From positions 292,807 through 356,806 of the forward strand of contig NZ_FNPI01000003.1 in NCBI RefSeq assembly GCF_900107275.1: DNA of 64,000 bases. The letters run 5' to 3'. Under the pieces are notes generated by a model that saw only the letters and a list, made by a program, of their open reading frames with translations, searched no databases and was not told the DNA's origin. Source of the stretch: Evansella caseinilytica. GTDB taxonomy: Bacteria > Bacillota > Bacilli > Bacillales > Salisediminibacteriaceae. Position 1 is the first letter of the stretch; each line of letters starts with the position of its first letter. Shown piece after piece: positions 63,688 through 64,000 of the stretch. Position numbers and translations under genes: made by a program.

Positions 63688-63865
63688 ACCGCAGCTTCCT
63701 CCTTAACATATATTTTTAACTCCTTTCTGCTTTTATCGGTATAATTCGACATAAATTAACAAAAATCAACATATTCCATTCATTCCCTTTGATACACGAA
63801 AAAAGCAGAAAGCTTCTCTAAAACAGAAGCGGCAAGCCACCTAAGATAATGGGGAAAATCGCCCA

Positions 63866-63907
63866 TTCAGGCTGTTGAGAAAGTCATCTCAACAGCCTGT
63901 TTTTTTT
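63866..63907 (+). terminator. Strong hairpin directly joined to the transposase remnant
   Basis: CAGGCTGTTGAGA pairs with TCTCAACAGCCTG, then eight T. No complete gene ends here on the plus strand. Its T run merges with the start of the transposase fragment, as hairpins at insertion sequence ends often do. Confidence 0.75.
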
Positions 63908-64000
63908 ATGTTATTTAAAATGATGTTTATTGGATACGTATATGGTATCCGATCAGAAAGACAGCTTGAAAAAGATATTCAAACCAACGTTGCTTATCGT
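63908..64000 (+). pseudogene. IS1182-type transposase, 5'-truncated fragment
   Basis: The frame runs to the window edge and reads MLFKMMFIGYVYGIRSERQL, then EKDIQTNVAYR. This is the conserved DUF772 region of IS1182-family (IS5-like DDE) transposases, where it normally starts some 50 residues into the protein. Here the preceding codons belong to a terminator hairpin, so the N-terminus is missing. The downstream part cannot be seen. Confidence 0.75.

Overview
The window is chromosomal DNA from a Bacillus-type Firmicute (Bacillaceae). Most genes are close relatives of Bacillus subtilis genes, ribosome binding sites are strong AGGAGG types, and the first 26 kb follow the B. subtilis order from ylaF and yktC through speA, pdhABCD, ykyA, def, ykrA, rpoY-rnjA, ktrC and ykuV-T-S-R to dapH, with local losses (no yktA) and insertions. 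The species cannot be fixed from this window. A B-type (ba3-like) cytochrome oxidase is common in thermophilic and alkaliphilic relatives, but this is only a hint.

Layout. 1-5.5 kb: end of a ylaF-like gene, suhB/yktC, a ykzI-like gene, yktB, speA, a DUF3055 gene and an unidentified gene. 5.7-10.1 kb: two envelope lipoproteins in one operon (polysaccharide deacetylase and M23 peptidase), a BCCT transporter and a thioredoxin-like lipoprotein. 10.2-15.5 kb: the pyruvate dehydrogenase operon pdhABCD on the minus strand, with a repeat element inserted between pdhB and pdhC. 15.7-21 kb: ykyA, a YjcZ-like sporulation peptide, peptide deformylase, a HAD phosphatase, RNA polymerase epsilon subunit and RNase J1. 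21.4-26.2 kb: KtrC, a thiol-disulfide protein, an MscS channel, YkuS, and the acetylated lysine branch (dapH plus N-acetyl-diaminopimelate deacetylase). 26.4-33 kb: a mixed region with a PNPOx-like protein, a glutaredoxin, a second MscS protein, an orphan ABC ATPase, Hsp20, a YppG-like protein and an NfrA-like reductase.

33.2-36.5 kb is a SAM-recycling and methionine-to-cysteine operon, yrrT-luxS-mccA-mccB. Then follow a UgtP-like glycosyltransferase, the yjcF/yjcG pair, a PgpA/YutG-like protein, tRNA-Val(GAC), a DUF2200 protein and a 1048-residue subtilisin-like protease with C-terminal Ig-like repeats. 45-48.6 kb is a copper region: copY with two TACAATTGTA operators, copA with its own CsoR-like operator, and a small exported Met-rich protein. 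serA follows, behind a recognisable ZTP (pfl-type) riboswitch. 50.5-56.6 kb carries a LOG protein, a MazG-like protein and a terminal oxidase cluster (ctaB, a 48-residue subunit IIa gene, subunits II and I, SCO1 and a membrane protein). The right end has an unidentified gene, a heptad-repeat coiled-coil gene, an SOS-controlled Y-family polymerase with its YolD-like partner, a methyl-accepting chemotaxis protein, and a 5'-truncated IS1182-type transposase cut by the window edge.

The most striking unexplained feature is a modular family of structured intergenic repeats. About ten copies or fragments share GTTCAAAAAG / CTTTTTGAAC ends and a terminal hairpin; some carry an extra module of about 105 bp, which is duplicated in one copy. 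Copies often sit directly on stop codons, and two lie inside functional units (pdhB|pdhC and copY|copA). A second repeat family has the same ends but a different core.
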